A DNA stretch of 20,790 nt from GCA-2737595 sp037138535 (GCA_037138535.1 JBAXIG010000025.1:1-20790), one strand, 5' to 3'. Positions 1 through 6,475 are shown, counted from the first letter of the stretch. Numbers and translations are program-made. The notes: a model not told the origin generated them from the sequence alone.

Positions 1-69
1 CAACAGGGTGGCCCACAACAGGGTGGCCCACAACAGGGTGGCCCACAACAGGGTGGCCCACAACAGGGC
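1..69 (+). repeat. 15-bp tandem repeat coding QQGGP
   Basis: Four identical copies of caacagggtggccca lie at 1-15, 16-30, 31-45 and 46-60, followed by a partial copy that decays after caacaggg. The unit is a multiple of three and keeps the frame open. Base-perfect copies, including third positions, point to recent slippage or unequal crossing-over rather than long-conserved peptide repeats. The array continues beyond the left edge of the window, so copy number is a minimum. Confidence 0.95.
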
Positions 70-600
70 GGTAAGGGCCGTGGCTTTAAGGCAAAGAGCC
101 CTGCTGTCATTGCTGCGGAGACCAAGTTTGCGGCTGCTCGCGCTGCCGCCATCGCTGCCTACTCCACGCAAACCAGCGGTGCTGTCACCGCGTTCAAGGC
201 GGCACTCGTGCCAGCTGAGACAGCCATGAAGAGCGCCCAAAAGGCGGCGAATAACGTGTACAACACTGCTCGGATCGGCGCAGTTGACATTGGTGGCCGC
301 CAGGCAGCTCGCACCGCTTATCAAGCAGCGCTGAAGGCAGCTCTTGATGCCTACACCGCATCGACTGCACCAGCTCGGGCCACTTATAACGCGGCGATTG
401 CTCCTGCGCAGGCGCAACTCACTGCTGCTCTAGATGCGGCTGAGAAGACCTACACCGCAGAAATGGCAGCAGCTAAGGCGGCGGTAACTCCTGTTACCCC
501 CACAGTTACCCCCACAGTTACCCCCACAGTTACCCCCACAGTTACCCCCACAGTTGCTCCGACGACACCAGCGGGAAGTTCGAGTTTGAAGCGCGCATAG
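1..600 (+). CDS. Ala-rich protein with Gln/Gly/Pro and Thr/Pro/Val repeats, 5' truncated
   Basis: The open frame runs from the first base of the window to the TAG at 598-600, so the start codon and any signal peptide lie outside. The visible part has three zones: four perfect QQGGP pentapeptides (bases 1-60) and a decayed fifth, a basic linker, then about 130 residues that are extremely Ala-rich with regular Lys, Glu, Thr and Tyr and are probably helical or coiled-coil. It ends in a VTPT tract and a short Ser-rich tail. No catalytic motif is visible. Such composition is common in surface or secreted low-complexity proteins, but location cannot be judged without the N-terminus. The ATG at 208 is internal to this frame and is not needed as a start. 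A strong terminator follows directly. Function unknown. Confidence 0.75.
   Translation, partial: QQGGPQQGGPQQGGPQQGGPQQGGKGRGFKAKSPAVIAAETKFAAARAAAIAAYSTQTSGAVTAFKAALVPAETAMKSAQKAANNVYNTARIGAVDIGGRQAARTAYQAALKAALDAYTASTAPARATYNAAIAPAQAQLTAALDAAEKTYTAEMAAAKAAVTPVTPTVTPTVTPTVTPTVTPTVAPTTPAGSSSLKRA
493..552 (+). repeat. 12-bp tandem repeat coding VTPT
   Basis: Five identical copies of gttacccccaca start at 493, 505, 517, 529 and 541. A sixth unit at 553 has diverged (gttgctccgacg). The array codes a Val-Thr-Pro-Thr tract near the C-terminus of the truncated gene. It is in frame and base-identical, and is likely variable in length between strains. Confidence 0.95.
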
Positions 601-627
601 GTAGGCTCTTCCTTGTAAGAGATCACG

Positions 628-664
628 GGCCCCGGAATCACCCTCCGGGGCCTTTGGTTTTCCC
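628..664 (+). terminator. Rho-independent terminator after the repeat-bearing gene
   Basis: GGCCCCGG at 628-635 pairs perfectly with CCGGGGCC at 645-652, giving an 8-bp all-GC stem with a 9-nt loop. It is followed by a T-rich run (tttggtttt). It begins 27 nt after the stop codon of the upstream gene and separates it from the molybdoenzyme gene. Confidence 0.85.
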
Positions 665-726
665 CCAGATGATTTTGGGTTGCAACTCAAGTGGCGCCTC
701 GTTGCAGCTGATGCCACCATGGCGGA

Positions 727-1401
727 ATGCGACAAATAACGCGCCGTACTGCAGTTGCACTGGGTTTAGTGGGTCTGACTGCCTTTGCGGGTGTAAAAGT
801 GAAGGATCGAATTGCCCCGCTCACAGAATCATTAAGCGAGAAGCCCTCGTTATTTGAAAGCGATGGATTTCAGTACTACACGGTGGTGGACAAGGATCCG
901 GAAATTGTGCCCGCAGATTTTTCGTTGCGTGTAGCGGGACTAGTAAATCAAGAGATCACCCTGACATTGGCTGACTTACAAAAATTGCCGCGGACGAGAC
1001 TCATTCGAGATTTCCAATGTGTCACGGGATGGCGCGTGAAAAATGTTCCCTGGGAAGGTGTCTTGCTCCGAGATATCCTGAGCGCTGCTGGTGTGCAGGA
1101 GTCAGCTACCGCACTTAAGTTTTTATCTAGTGATGGTGCATACACTGAATCTCTCACCCTTGAGCAAGGAATGCGCAAGGATGTGCTGGTAGCGGATGCA
1201 CTCTTTGATAAGCCAATTACCTCTAAGCATGGTGGACCCGTCCGACTCTTTGTAGGACCGATGTATGGTTACAAGTCACTTAAATGGTTAGCGACAATCG
1301 AAGTAACAAAAGAAGTAGCGGCCGGTTATTGGGAAGTACGTGGGTATGACGTTGACGCATGGGTAGGAAAATCTAACGGTCGTAGCGACTTACCTACCTA
1401 A
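727..1401 (+). CDS. Tat-exported molybdopterin-dependent oxidoreductase (sulfite oxidase fold)
   Basis: 224 residues. The N-terminus carries a twin-arginine pair (TRRTAVA) before a hydrophobic segment at residues 9-22, so export as a folded cofactor-loaded enzyme by Tat is likely. The rest matches the oxidoreductase molybdopterin-binding domain: LRVAGLV near 67, FQCVTGW with Cys98 as the expected molybdenum ligand, and PMYGYKSLKW at 178-187 lining the pterin site. There is no C-terminal dimerisation domain, so it resembles the small YedY/MsrP-like type rather than full sulfite oxidases. The substrate is not predictable. The ATG at 727 is the first start after an in-frame TGA at 709, with GGCGGA just before it. 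A heme-binding membrane partner (MsrQ-like) is not adjacent. The cofactor genes moaC, mog and a moeA homologue lie in the same window. Confidence 0.85.
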   Translation: MRQITRRTAVALGLVGLTAFAGVKVKDRIAPLTESLSEKPSLFESDGFQYYTVVDKDPEIVPADFSLRVAGLVNQEITLTLADLQKLPRTRLIRDFQCVTGWRVKNVPWEGVLLRDILSAAGVQESATALKFLSSDGAYTESLTLEQGMRKDVLVADALFDKPITSKHGGPVRLFVGPMYGYKSLKWLATIEVTKEVAAGYWEVRGYDVDAWVGKSNGRSDLPT

Positions 1402-1410
1402 AGTAGCCTT

Positions 1411-1869
1411 TTACTTAACGCATCCTGCTTTGTATTCGGCGCCGGCATCATCTACCAAGCTCTTGAGTAGCGGAAGAGTTACTGCCTTCATCCCCTTGAC
1501 CGCTGCTCGCAGATTATCTAATTGTGGTGAGGGGCTTTCGTTAAGTGAAGGCTCATTGAGTTTAGCTTCGAGATCGTTAAGTTGTTTGACGGCAAGGTCG
1601 TAGCCAGCAAGGGATTCAGTGTAAGAAGTCTTGATACTTGTGCATCGGGTTGCCGAGAGCAGTGGACTTGTGCGGGTCCATACGAGCTTCTTTGACTTCG
1701 CATCCTTCTTGCAGGTGTAAGAGATGGTAGCAATCTTTGTAGCGGCATTGAGTTTGGTGCACGTACCGCCCGGCAGCGAGACGGCGGCCTGGGCGTTGCT
1801 TGAAACGCTTGCAAAGGCAATCAGAGAGAGAGCACCTACGGATAAAACTTTGATGATGCGAGTCCGCAC
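1411..1869 (-). CDS. small secreted protein with four cysteines, unknown function
   Basis: 152 residues from a GTG start. A classical Sec signal peptide is visible: basic MRTRIIK, a hydrophobic core to about residue 24, and an AQA-like cleavage site near 28. The mature part (about 124 residues) has four Cys: one in GGTC, one in SYTCKK, one in TRCTS and one in AGCVK at the very end. That is consistent with two disulfides after export. The second half, around SYTESLAGYDLAVKQLNDLE, looks helical. It converges on the molybdoenzyme gene with only 9 nt between the stop codons and no obvious terminator. On the minus strand GAAAGGG precedes the start, and CATAAT (1889-1894) is a possible -10. I recognise no family; a shared role with the molybdoenzyme is not supported. 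Confidence 0.7.
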   Translation of the reverse strand: MRTRIIKVLSVGALSLIAFASVSSNAQAAVSLPGGTCTKLNAATKIATISYTCKKDAKSKKLVWTRTSPLLSATRCTSIKTSYTESLAGYDLAVKQLNDLEAKLNEPSLNESPSPQLDNLRAAVKGMKAVTLPLLKSLVDDAGAEYKAGCVK

Positions 1870-1940
1870 GGGAGAGCCCTTTCACTTGATTATGGCTGGA
1901 GCCTAATCGGCGAAGAGGCGAGAATGAGTGGTGGCTTGCC

Positions 1941-1994
1941 GGAGAAGGGTGCCAAATCTCTGTGAATCTTCTCCAGTGAATCGCTCTCTGTGAA
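1941..1994. repeat. hairpin and 10-bp direct repeat beside tRNA-Arg
   Basis: GGAGAAG (1941-1947) can pair with CTTCTCC (1968-1974) across a 20-nt loop. TCTCTGTGAA occurs twice, at 1957-1966 and 1985-1994, the second copy ending 2 nt from the tRNA 3' end. There is no convincing T-run, so I do not call a terminator. It lies in the gap between the secreted-protein gene and the tRNA; it could be a processing or weak termination site, or chance. Confidence 0.3.
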
Positions 1995-1996
1995 AG

Positions 1997-2070
1997 TGTC
2001 CCCGGCCGGAATTGAACCGGCGGCCTACCGCTTAGGAGGCGGTCGCTCTATCCGACTGAGCTACGGGGAC
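1997..2070 (-). tRNA. tRNA-Arg (anticodon CCT)
   Basis: Read on the minus strand, the 74 nt fold into a complete cloverleaf. The acceptor is GTCCCCG/CGGGGAC (7 perfect pairs), the D stem GCTC/GAGC, the anticodon stem ACCGC/GCGGT with loop CTCCTAA (anticodon CCT, decoding AGG), and the T arm GCCGG/CCGGC with loop TTCAATT. The discriminator is A, and CCA is not encoded (CTT follows). The first 73 bases end at 1998; the discriminator is at 1997. Confidence 0.97.
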
Positions 2071-2078
2071 CTTGGAAA

Positions 2079-2084
2079 AGTCTA
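2079..2084 (-). promoter_or_regulatory. putative -10 of tRNA-Arg
   Basis: On the minus strand TAGACT ends 8 nt before the tRNA 5' end at 2070. No clear -35 is visible. The element overlaps the region that would be coding if marR began at the TTG at 2072, which argues for the later marR start. Confidence 0.4.
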
Positions 2085-2104
2085 GAGCCATCGAACCAGG
2101 CCTC

Positions 2105-2116
2105 TATTCTGTTCAC
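2105..2116 (+). promoter_or_regulatory. putative leaderless -10 of the marR-type gene
   Basis: TATTCT (2105-2110) is followed by exactly 6 nt and then GTG at 2117. There is no ribosome-binding sequence in front of that GTG, which fits a transcript beginning at the start codon. Confidence 0.45.
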
Positions 2117-2611
2117 GTGACTAAGCGAACGATTGACGAGTCCGAACGTGCTCTCAACGCAACCTTGGGTGACTTGGGTCTGGATTTTGAAGCGATGCGC
2201 GCGGTGAGCAATCTCTACTTGGCAGCAAATGCTGTTCGCAACCGGGTGGAGTCGGCAGTCTTGAAAGATGTTGATCTCACCTGGACTGCCTTCGTAGTGC
2301 TCTGGGTGACCTGGATTTGGGAAGAGATGGAAGCCACCGCGCTCGCTGCCGAGGTGCGTATCTCCAAGGGCACGCTCAGTGGAGTGCTCAACACACTGGA
2401 CGCTCGCGGACTGATCGTTCGAAGTTCGAGGAGTGAAGATAAGCGCAAAGTGGTGGTTTCCCTCTCGCCAGCAGGAAAACGCATGATGAAGAAGATCTTT
2501 CCCAAGTTCAACACAGAAGAGACGTTGATGCTTGGATCCCTCTCACCAAAGGAAGTGAGTGCACTGGCATCCTCACTTCATAATGTGGTGAAGAAAATTC
2601 AAAGCCTTTAG
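2117..2611 (+). CDS. MarR-family transcriptional regulator
   Basis: 164 residues from GTG at 2117. A longer version from TTG at 2072 (179 residues) would begin 2 nt from the tRNA and cover its promoter, so I prefer the GTG with the leaderless-type TATTCT before it. The winged-helix core runs from about the LTWTAFVVLW segment through ALAAEVRISKGTLSGVLNTLDARGLI (recognition helix) to the wing SSRSEDKRKVVVSLS, followed by the C-terminal dimerisation helix. The usual MarR length is about 140-160, so it is complete. MarR proteins typically repress efflux or stress genes and respond to small ligands. It converges on the exporter gene with a 4-nt stop-codon overlap. No palindromic operator is obvious at its own promoter, and its target is unknown. 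Confidence 0.88.
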   Translation: MTKRTIDESERALNATLGDLGLDFEAMRAVSNLYLAANAVRNRVESAVLKDVDLTWTAFVVLWVTWIWEEMEATALAAEVRISKGTLSGVLNTLDARGLIVRSSRSEDKRKVVVSLSPAGKRMMKKIFPKFNTEETLMLGSLSPKEVSALASSLHNVVKKIQSL

Positions 2612-4695
2612 TGATCTACGGTAAAGCGCTTTAATGATTTGGGCGCCCACCAGTTTTGCTCACCAAAGAGGCGCATCAATGCGGGAACGAGTAGTGCCCG
2701 AATGATGGTGGCGTCGAGAAGAATCGCAAAAGCTACGCCAAATCCAAGTATTTTGATTGATGTCACTCCGCTTAATATAAATGAGGCGAAGATGATGGCT
2801 AGTAGAGCAGCCGCAGCAGTAATGATGCGAGCAGAACGTTGAAGTCCGATAGCGACGGAGTCAACAGTACCTTTCCCAGCGTCGTGTTCTTCCTTGATGC
2901 GTGAGAGTAGGAAAAGCTCATAATCCATAGAGAGCCCAAATGTTGTTACTGCCACGAGAACTAACATCGATGTATCCAGAGTCCCTGTGTTAGTAAAGGA
3001 ACCAACAAGCCAATTTAGATGGCCATCTACGAAAATCCACTTCATGACGCCAATAGTGGCGCCTAGTGAAATGAAGTTAAGCACGATCGCTTTGAAAGGC
3101 AGGATGATCGAGCCAGTAAACATAAAGAGCAGAAGTAGGACTGCGATCACGATCCACGTCACTACGATCGGCAACTTGCTCTTGATGCCCCCTTGCGAAT
3201 CTGCATAATCGGCAGCGACACCACCGATGAGAGTTCCACTTGGTGCTGGAATTTCGCGTAGTTTCAGAATTTGGTTCTCGCCCGCTGGGGTTCGGGGTGA
3301 TACATCGCTTACAACTTGTACTTGGATGTAATCCTTAGTCTCTGCTCCTGGGATCACGGCAACAATGTGTTCTTGCTGTGCAATTGTAGACTTATACGTC
3401 TCAATTTCACTGGAACCAACTGGAATAAGGAATTGGATGGGGCTTGCGATCGCTCCAGCGAAACGATCTTGCTGGACTTGAGCTGCTATTGCGGCTTTAT
3501 TTGAAGCCGGCAGTACTCGCTCATCAGCCTGTGAAAAGAGCACACCTTTGAGTGGAAGAATGAGAACTCCTAGGAAGAGCAGCGCCACGAATGCCACACG
3601 TACCGGACGGTGCATGACTACGCGTGCGATTCGAGACCAGCCACCGTCTTCTTTCGGGGTGATAGAGCTCCTTCGCACAACTCCTTTATCAACTTTATGG
3701 CCGAGTATTGCCAACATGGCGGGAAGAGGTATGAGTGCCGCGGCAATGGCCATGAAGACAACGGCGAGGGAGGCGTAAGCAAAAGATTTGAGAAAGTATT
3801 GGGGGAAGAGAACGAGAGATCCCAGAGTAACTGCGACCGTGAGGCCAGAGAAAAAGATGGTACGCCCCGCACTGGTGACGGTTCGGACTACTGCCTCTTC
3901 GACATCCTTTCCGGCGTGCAATTCTTCGCGGAAACGATTGACCATGAGGAGGGCGTAATCGATTCCAAGTCCTAGTCCTAATCCGGTAATCAGGTTGAGT
4001 GCAAAAATGCTGACATCCGCGAAGAGGCTGATAAGCCACACGCCAAAGAATGCACCTATGATCGCGAAGAGCCCTACGAGTAAGGGCATGCCTGAAGCTA
4101 CGAGTGATCCGAATACCAATATCAATAAAATAAAAGTAATTGGTATCGCGATAGATTCAGATTTGGCAAGGTCGCTCTTAATTAGGTCATTTACTGAACT
4201 AGAGAAGACCCCAAATCCTGTGGCGTATACGCGTAGATTGCCTTCATCACCGTCGAACTCTTTTTGTAGCACCCGCGATGTCGCGCCGATCGAGGCTTCA
4301 TCAGATTTACTGAGGAAGACAAATATGTATCCCGCTTTCCCATCTTTGCTAAGAAATTCCTTACGATTTCCCGCAGACCAGTACGAGACGGTGCGATCAA
4401 CACCAGGTTGTGCGGCAACCTTCTTCTCCAAAGCAAGTGCCTCGGTGCTATTTGATGCTGCGTTGCCCTTCGTGGAATCAACGATCAGCACAACAGAAGC
4501 TGCTTCGATCTTGAAATCATCTTGCAAAATTGTCCAGACGCGAGCGGATTCACTTCCTGGGTCCGAGTAGCCACTGGATTGCATGCGGTTAAAGAGGAGG
4601 GTGCCGATGCTTCCGAGCATCAGAAGCGCGATGAGCGAAAGGGCGAGCGCCGCCTTACGACGGCGGATCAGGAAGTGGGCTAACCGCTCAAACAT
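2608..4695 (-). CDS. MMPL/RND-family membrane transporter
   Basis: 695 residues from ATG at 4695, which has AGGAG a few bases upstream; an in-frame ATG at 4725 adds 10 residues. The layout is the MMPL two-repeat plan: TM1 at about 14-36, an extracytoplasmic domain to about 180, TM2-6 to about 330, then TM7, a second external domain (about 390-505), and TM8-12. The Asp-Tyr pairs of the proton relay are present in both halves (GLGIDYALL, Asp246-Tyr247; GLSMDYELF, Asp591-Tyr592). The family exports lipids or small lipophilic molecules using the proton gradient. The length is shorter than mycobacterial MmpL3 and lacks a long C-terminal tail. It is divergent from a TetR gene with a palindrome over the probable transcription start, so ligand-induced export is the likeliest role. 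The substrate is unknown. Confidence 0.9.
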   Translation of the reverse strand: MFERLAHFLIRRRKAALALSLIALLMLGSIGTLLFNRMQSSGYSDPGSESARVWTILQDDFKIEAASVVLIVDSTKGNAASNSTEALALEKKVAAQPGVDRTVSYWSAGNRKEFLSKDGKAGYIFVFLSKSDEASIGATSRVLQKEFDGDEGNLRVYATGFGVFSSSVNDLIKSDLAKSESIAIPITFILLILVFGSLVASGMPLLVGLFAIIGAFFGVWLISLFADVSIFALNLITGLGLGLGIDYALLMVNRFREELHAGKDVEEAVVRTVTSAGRTIFFSGLTVAVTLGSLVLFPQYFLKSFAYASLAVVFMAIAAALIPLPAMLAILGHKVDKGVVRRSSITPKEDGGWSRIARVVMHRPVRVAFVALLFLGVLILPLKGVLFSQADERVLPASNKAAIAAQVQQDRFAGAIASPIQFLIPVGSSEIETYKSTIAQQEHIVAVIPGAETKDYIQVQVVSDVSPRTPAGENQILKLREIPAPSGTLIGGVAADYADSQGGIKSKLPIVVTWIVIAVLLLLFMFTGSIILPFKAIVLNFISLGATIGVMKWIFVDGHLNWLVGSFTNTGTLDTSMLVLVAVTTFGLSMDYELFLLSRIKEEHDAGKGTVDSVAIGLQRSARIITAAAALLAIIFASFILSGVTSIKILGFGVAFAILLDATIIRALLVPALMRLFGEQNWWAPKSLKRFTVDH

Positions 4696-4723
4696 GGTGC
4701 TCCTGGGAGTTGAGGTAATCGAC

Positions 4724-4742
4724 ATCTTTACACTGTATAGAT
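4724..4742. promoter_or_regulatory. palindromic operator candidate for the TetR regulator
   Basis: ATCTTTACACTGTATAGAT is an odd-length inverted repeat with 8 of 9 arm pairs matching around a central C. It abuts the exporter's -10 (4743-4748) and covers its probable start of transcription and the upstream ATG. Its core ACACTGT reappears in opposite orientation (ACAGTGT) at 4762-4768 over the tetR promoter. Position and symmetry are as expected for a TetR site that represses the exporter. Confidence 0.65.
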
Positions 4743-4771
4743 ATTGTGCCGAGCCAATTGAACAGTGTCAA
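4743..4771 (-). promoter_or_regulatory. promoter of the MMPL exporter gene
   Basis: On the minus strand a perfect TTGACA (4766-4771) is followed by a 17-nt spacer and CACAAT (4743-4748). Transcription would start about 4736, inside the palindrome, giving a short leader with AGGAG before ATG 4695. Confidence 0.6.
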
Positions 4772-4786
4772 GTTTTGCGGGATACT
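4758..4786 (+). promoter_or_regulatory. promoter of the tetR-type gene with second core motif
   Basis: TTGAAC (4758-4763), a 17-nt spacer and GATACT (4781-4786) form a good sigma-70-like promoter. The start codon follows 6 nt after the -10, so the transcript is probably leaderless. The ACAGTGT core at 4762-4768 overlaps the -35 and also the exporter's -35 on the other strand, so a protein bound here would affect both genes. Confidence 0.6.
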
Positions 4787-4792
4787 GCATAT

Positions 4793-5389
4793 ATGAGTAA
4801 ACCCGGCTATCACCACGGCGACCTGGAGAGCGCGCTGCTCCAAGGCGCCGTGGATCGTGTGCGTCTAGTGGGAGCAGAGAAGGTCTCATTGCGCGCGATA
4901 GCGGGAGACCTTGGTGTGAGTCCGAGTGCGGCCTATCACCACTTTCCCGATAAAGATGCGCTCCTCGCTGCAGCCGGCTTTGCCGCGATAGACAAGTTGG
5001 CAGATCAACAAGAGTTAGCGCTCTCCATGATCTCTGCGATTGGCGTAGATGGTGCACTCGCGCGCTTTCGAGCATTGGGCCGATCGTATGTCGATTTTGC
5101 ATTAAACGAACCGCACCTTTTTCGTTTGGCTTTTGGTGGACATTGCGTGATTCCAGATGCCATCGACGGTGAAGCACCGCCGCGGGCATGGACCATATTA
5201 ACTTCAGCACTCGATGGATTAGTAAGCGAAGGATTACTGAAATCTGAATTTCGTCAGAAGAGCGAAATCCTCGTGTGGTCTGCAGTTCATGGTGTAGCCA
5301 CTCTGATTCTTGAGGGTCAATTGCCTCCAGAAGCAGCCGATGACATGTTTGACTCCTTGGCGCATATGTTGGGATTCGACCATGAGTGA
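4793..5389 (+). CDS. TetR/AcrR-family regulator with WHG-type C-terminal domain
   Basis: 198 residues from ATG at 4793. Upstream in-frame starts reach back into the divergent gene and are discarded. The N-terminal helix-turn-helix is textbook: residues YHHGDLESALLQGA, then VSLRAIAGDLGVSPSAAYHHF with the AAYHHF recognition segment and the DKDALL continuation. The C-terminal half (RSYVDFALNEPHLFRLAFGG and WSAVHGVATLILEGQ) matches the ligand-binding domain with a WxxxHG motif found in a subset of TetR proteins. Its likely role is to repress the divergent exporter and itself through the palindrome between them, released by a small hydrophobic ligand. The inducer is unknown. The last 8 nt overlap the next small gene. 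Confidence 0.92.
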   Translation: MSKPGYHHGDLESALLQGAVDRVRLVGAEKVSLRAIAGDLGVSPSAAYHHFPDKDALLAAAGFAAIDKLADQQELALSMISAIGVDGALARFRALGRSYVDFALNEPHLFRLAFGGHCVIPDAIDGEAPPRAWTILTSALDGLVSEGLLKSEFRQKSEILVWSAVHGVATLILEGQLPPEAADDMFDSLAHMLGFDHE

Positions 5390-5498
5390 AAATATTCCGG
5401 AGAAATCAAAAGATGACGAAGATCTTGGATGGAATGAAAAAGATGATGAGCGCGATGAAGAATTACGAAGAGATGTCCCTCCGCATCACGGCGGCTAA
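5382..5498 (+). CDS. 38-residue acidic protein of unknown function
   Basis: The ATG at 5382 overlaps the tetR stop codon (ATGAGTGA), so translation is probably coupled. The product is highly charged: DDEDLGW, KDDERDEELRRD, and a terminal PPHHGG. Short acidic proteins ending in a PPH motif are, as I recall, often annotated as hypothetical in actinobacteria, but I cannot confirm homology here. It has no membrane segment, no Cys and no known domain. Support for being real comes from the overlap, the clean in-frame length to TAA, and the conserved-looking Trp and C-terminal motif. It may modulate the regulator or exporter, but that is a guess from position only. Confidence 0.55.
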   Translation: MSENIPEKSKDDEDLGWNEKDDERDEELRRDVPPHHGG

Positions 5499-5540
5499 GT
5501 TCATCATGGCAGCTAAATTGTTCTATTAAATGGCGCTCGG

Positions 5541-5888
5541 TTAACTTGCAGAGGGCGCTGCAGTGGGAGTACTCGGCGTGGCACTCGGAGTAGTGGCAGA
5601 TGAGGAAGGAGAACCTTCTGACTTAGCACTCGTCGCCGAAGTTGTACTGGGTGTTGAGGCAGTAGTGGAGGCGGAGCTCTTTCCGTCGGTCCGAGAGTCG
5701 GGTCGGGAGTCGGTCCGAGAGTCGGTCCGATAGAAGCCACTGCCCTTGAAAACAATCCCTACAGATGAGTAGAGCTTACGAAGCCCGCCGCCACATTCAG
5801 GGCACTCGGTGAGGGCATCCTCTGAGAAGGATTGCACAATCTCGAAGGAGTGCTCGCAACTTGTGCAGGCATATGGGTAGGTTGGCAT
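5541..5888 (-). CDS. FmdB-family zinc-ribbon protein with Ser/Thr-rich tail
   Basis: 115 residues, starting at the second of two nearby ATGs so that the protein begins MPTYPYAC, the family's invariant start. The zinc ribbon ligands are Cys8, Cys11, Cys29 and Cys32 (CTSC and CPEC), and the domain ends with KLYSSVGIVFKGSGFYRTD at about 38-56, as in FmdB/CxxC_CxxC_SSSS regulators. The remaining 60 residues are low-complexity Ser, Thr, Ala and Pro, beginning with a DSRTDSRPDSRTD repeat. The family is small and cytoplasmic with no firm biochemical role. On the minus strand TAAGAT lies 7 nt before the start. It is divergent from the copper genes with a 34-bp gap. A longer frame reaching 6053 is an extension into copC and is rejected. 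Confidence 0.85.
   Translation of the reverse strand: MPTYPYACTSCEHSFEIVQSFSEDALTECPECGGGLRKLYSSVGIVFKGSGFYRTDSRTDSRPDSRTDGKSSASTTASTPSTTSATSAKSEGSPSSSATTPSATPSTPTAAPSAS
5683..5730 (-). repeat. 12-bp tandem repeat in the fmdB-type gene
   Basis: Four 12-bp units lie at 5683, 5695, 5707 and 5719. The last two are identical (gagtcggtccga) and the first two differ by a few bases. They code the alternating DSRT/DSRP peptide at the junction between the zinc ribbon and the low-complexity tail. Confidence 0.75.
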
Positions 5889-5922
5889 GGGCATAATCTT
5901 ACGGTGGTGAGAAGATGAGTTC

Positions 5923-6474
5923 ATGTTGAGGCGAGCCGGGGTCATCACGAGCGTGAGCGTGCTCCTCCTTATGCTGGGAGCGGGTAGCGCGCACGCGTTA
6001 GCGCTAGTGACTATTGCCCCCTCCTCGGGAGCGATAGTTGCCCACTCGCCCACTCAAGTGGTGCTCACTTTTGATGGCACGTTGGGTGAGCAAGGAAACT
6101 CTGTCACCGTTACTGATTCAAGCGGCAAGCGAATCGATGATGGTTCACTCGAAGTAAGCGGCGCAAGGGCCCTAGTGGGAATCACGACTCTCACTAGCAC
6201 TGGCGTGATGACAGTCGACTTTCGAGTTGTCGGAGCGGACGGGGTCTCATTGGAGGGGAGCAGCAACTTTAAGGTTGCAGAATCCGCTCTTGCCACGCCT
6301 TCCGCAAACGCGAGTGTCACCCCTACGCCAGTCAATACTTTGCCGCCATTGGAAACAAGCACAGCGACTCATTCCTTTTGGAGTAACTTGAAGAGTGGTG
6401 GCAGTGGAATTCTTCTCGGAGTTCTCCTGCTGACTGTTCTGCTCTCGCGCCTCGCGCGCCGCAAGCGTCGGTAA
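5923..6474 (+). CDS. copC: CopC-domain protein, membrane-anchored, with altered copper site
   Basis: 183 residues. The signal peptide covers residues 1-24 (hydrophobic VLLLMLGAGSAHA). The CopC beta-sandwich follows (LVTIAPSSGAIVAHSPTQVVLTFD to FRVVGADGVSLEGSSNFKV), then a Thr/Pro-rich spacer and a C-terminal membrane helix at about 161-176 with a basic RLARRKRR tail. This is the usual actinobacterial tethered form. CopC binds periplasmic/extracytoplasmic copper and partners CopD. Two ligand positions look altered. The His expected in the ADGH segment is Val (ADGVSLEG). The N-terminal His of the mature protein is followed by one extra residue (HALALV rather than HxxLV). So tight Cu(II) binding may be lost or use other residues. 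It sits 1 nt upstream of the CopD-CtaG gene and is clearly co-transcribed with it. Confidence 0.8.
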   Translation: MLRRAGVITSVSVLLLMLGAGSAHALALVTIAPSSGAIVAHSPTQVVLTFDGTLGEQGNSVTVTDSSGKRIDDGSLEVSGARALVGITTLTSTGVMTVDFRVVGADGVSLEGSSNFKVAESALATPSANASVTPTPVNTLPPLETSTATHSFWSNLKSGGSGILLGVLLLTVLLSRLARRKRR

Positions 6475-6475
6475 T

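Noticed and set aside
1..69. Short regular repeats as a possible CRISPR array
   Set aside because: Units are 15 bp with no spacers, in frame within a coding sequence, and code a simple peptide repeat. The same applies to the 12-bp array at 493-552.
3995..4570. 191-residue open frame on the plus strand
   Set aside because: It is fully antisense to the well-supported MMPL exporter, has no motif, and its composition is that expected of a reverse-frame shadow.
5889..6053. N-terminal extension of the FmdB-type protein to 6053
   Set aside because: The family begins at MPTY with the zinc ribbon. The extra residues are antisense to the copC signal peptide region and look unrelated.
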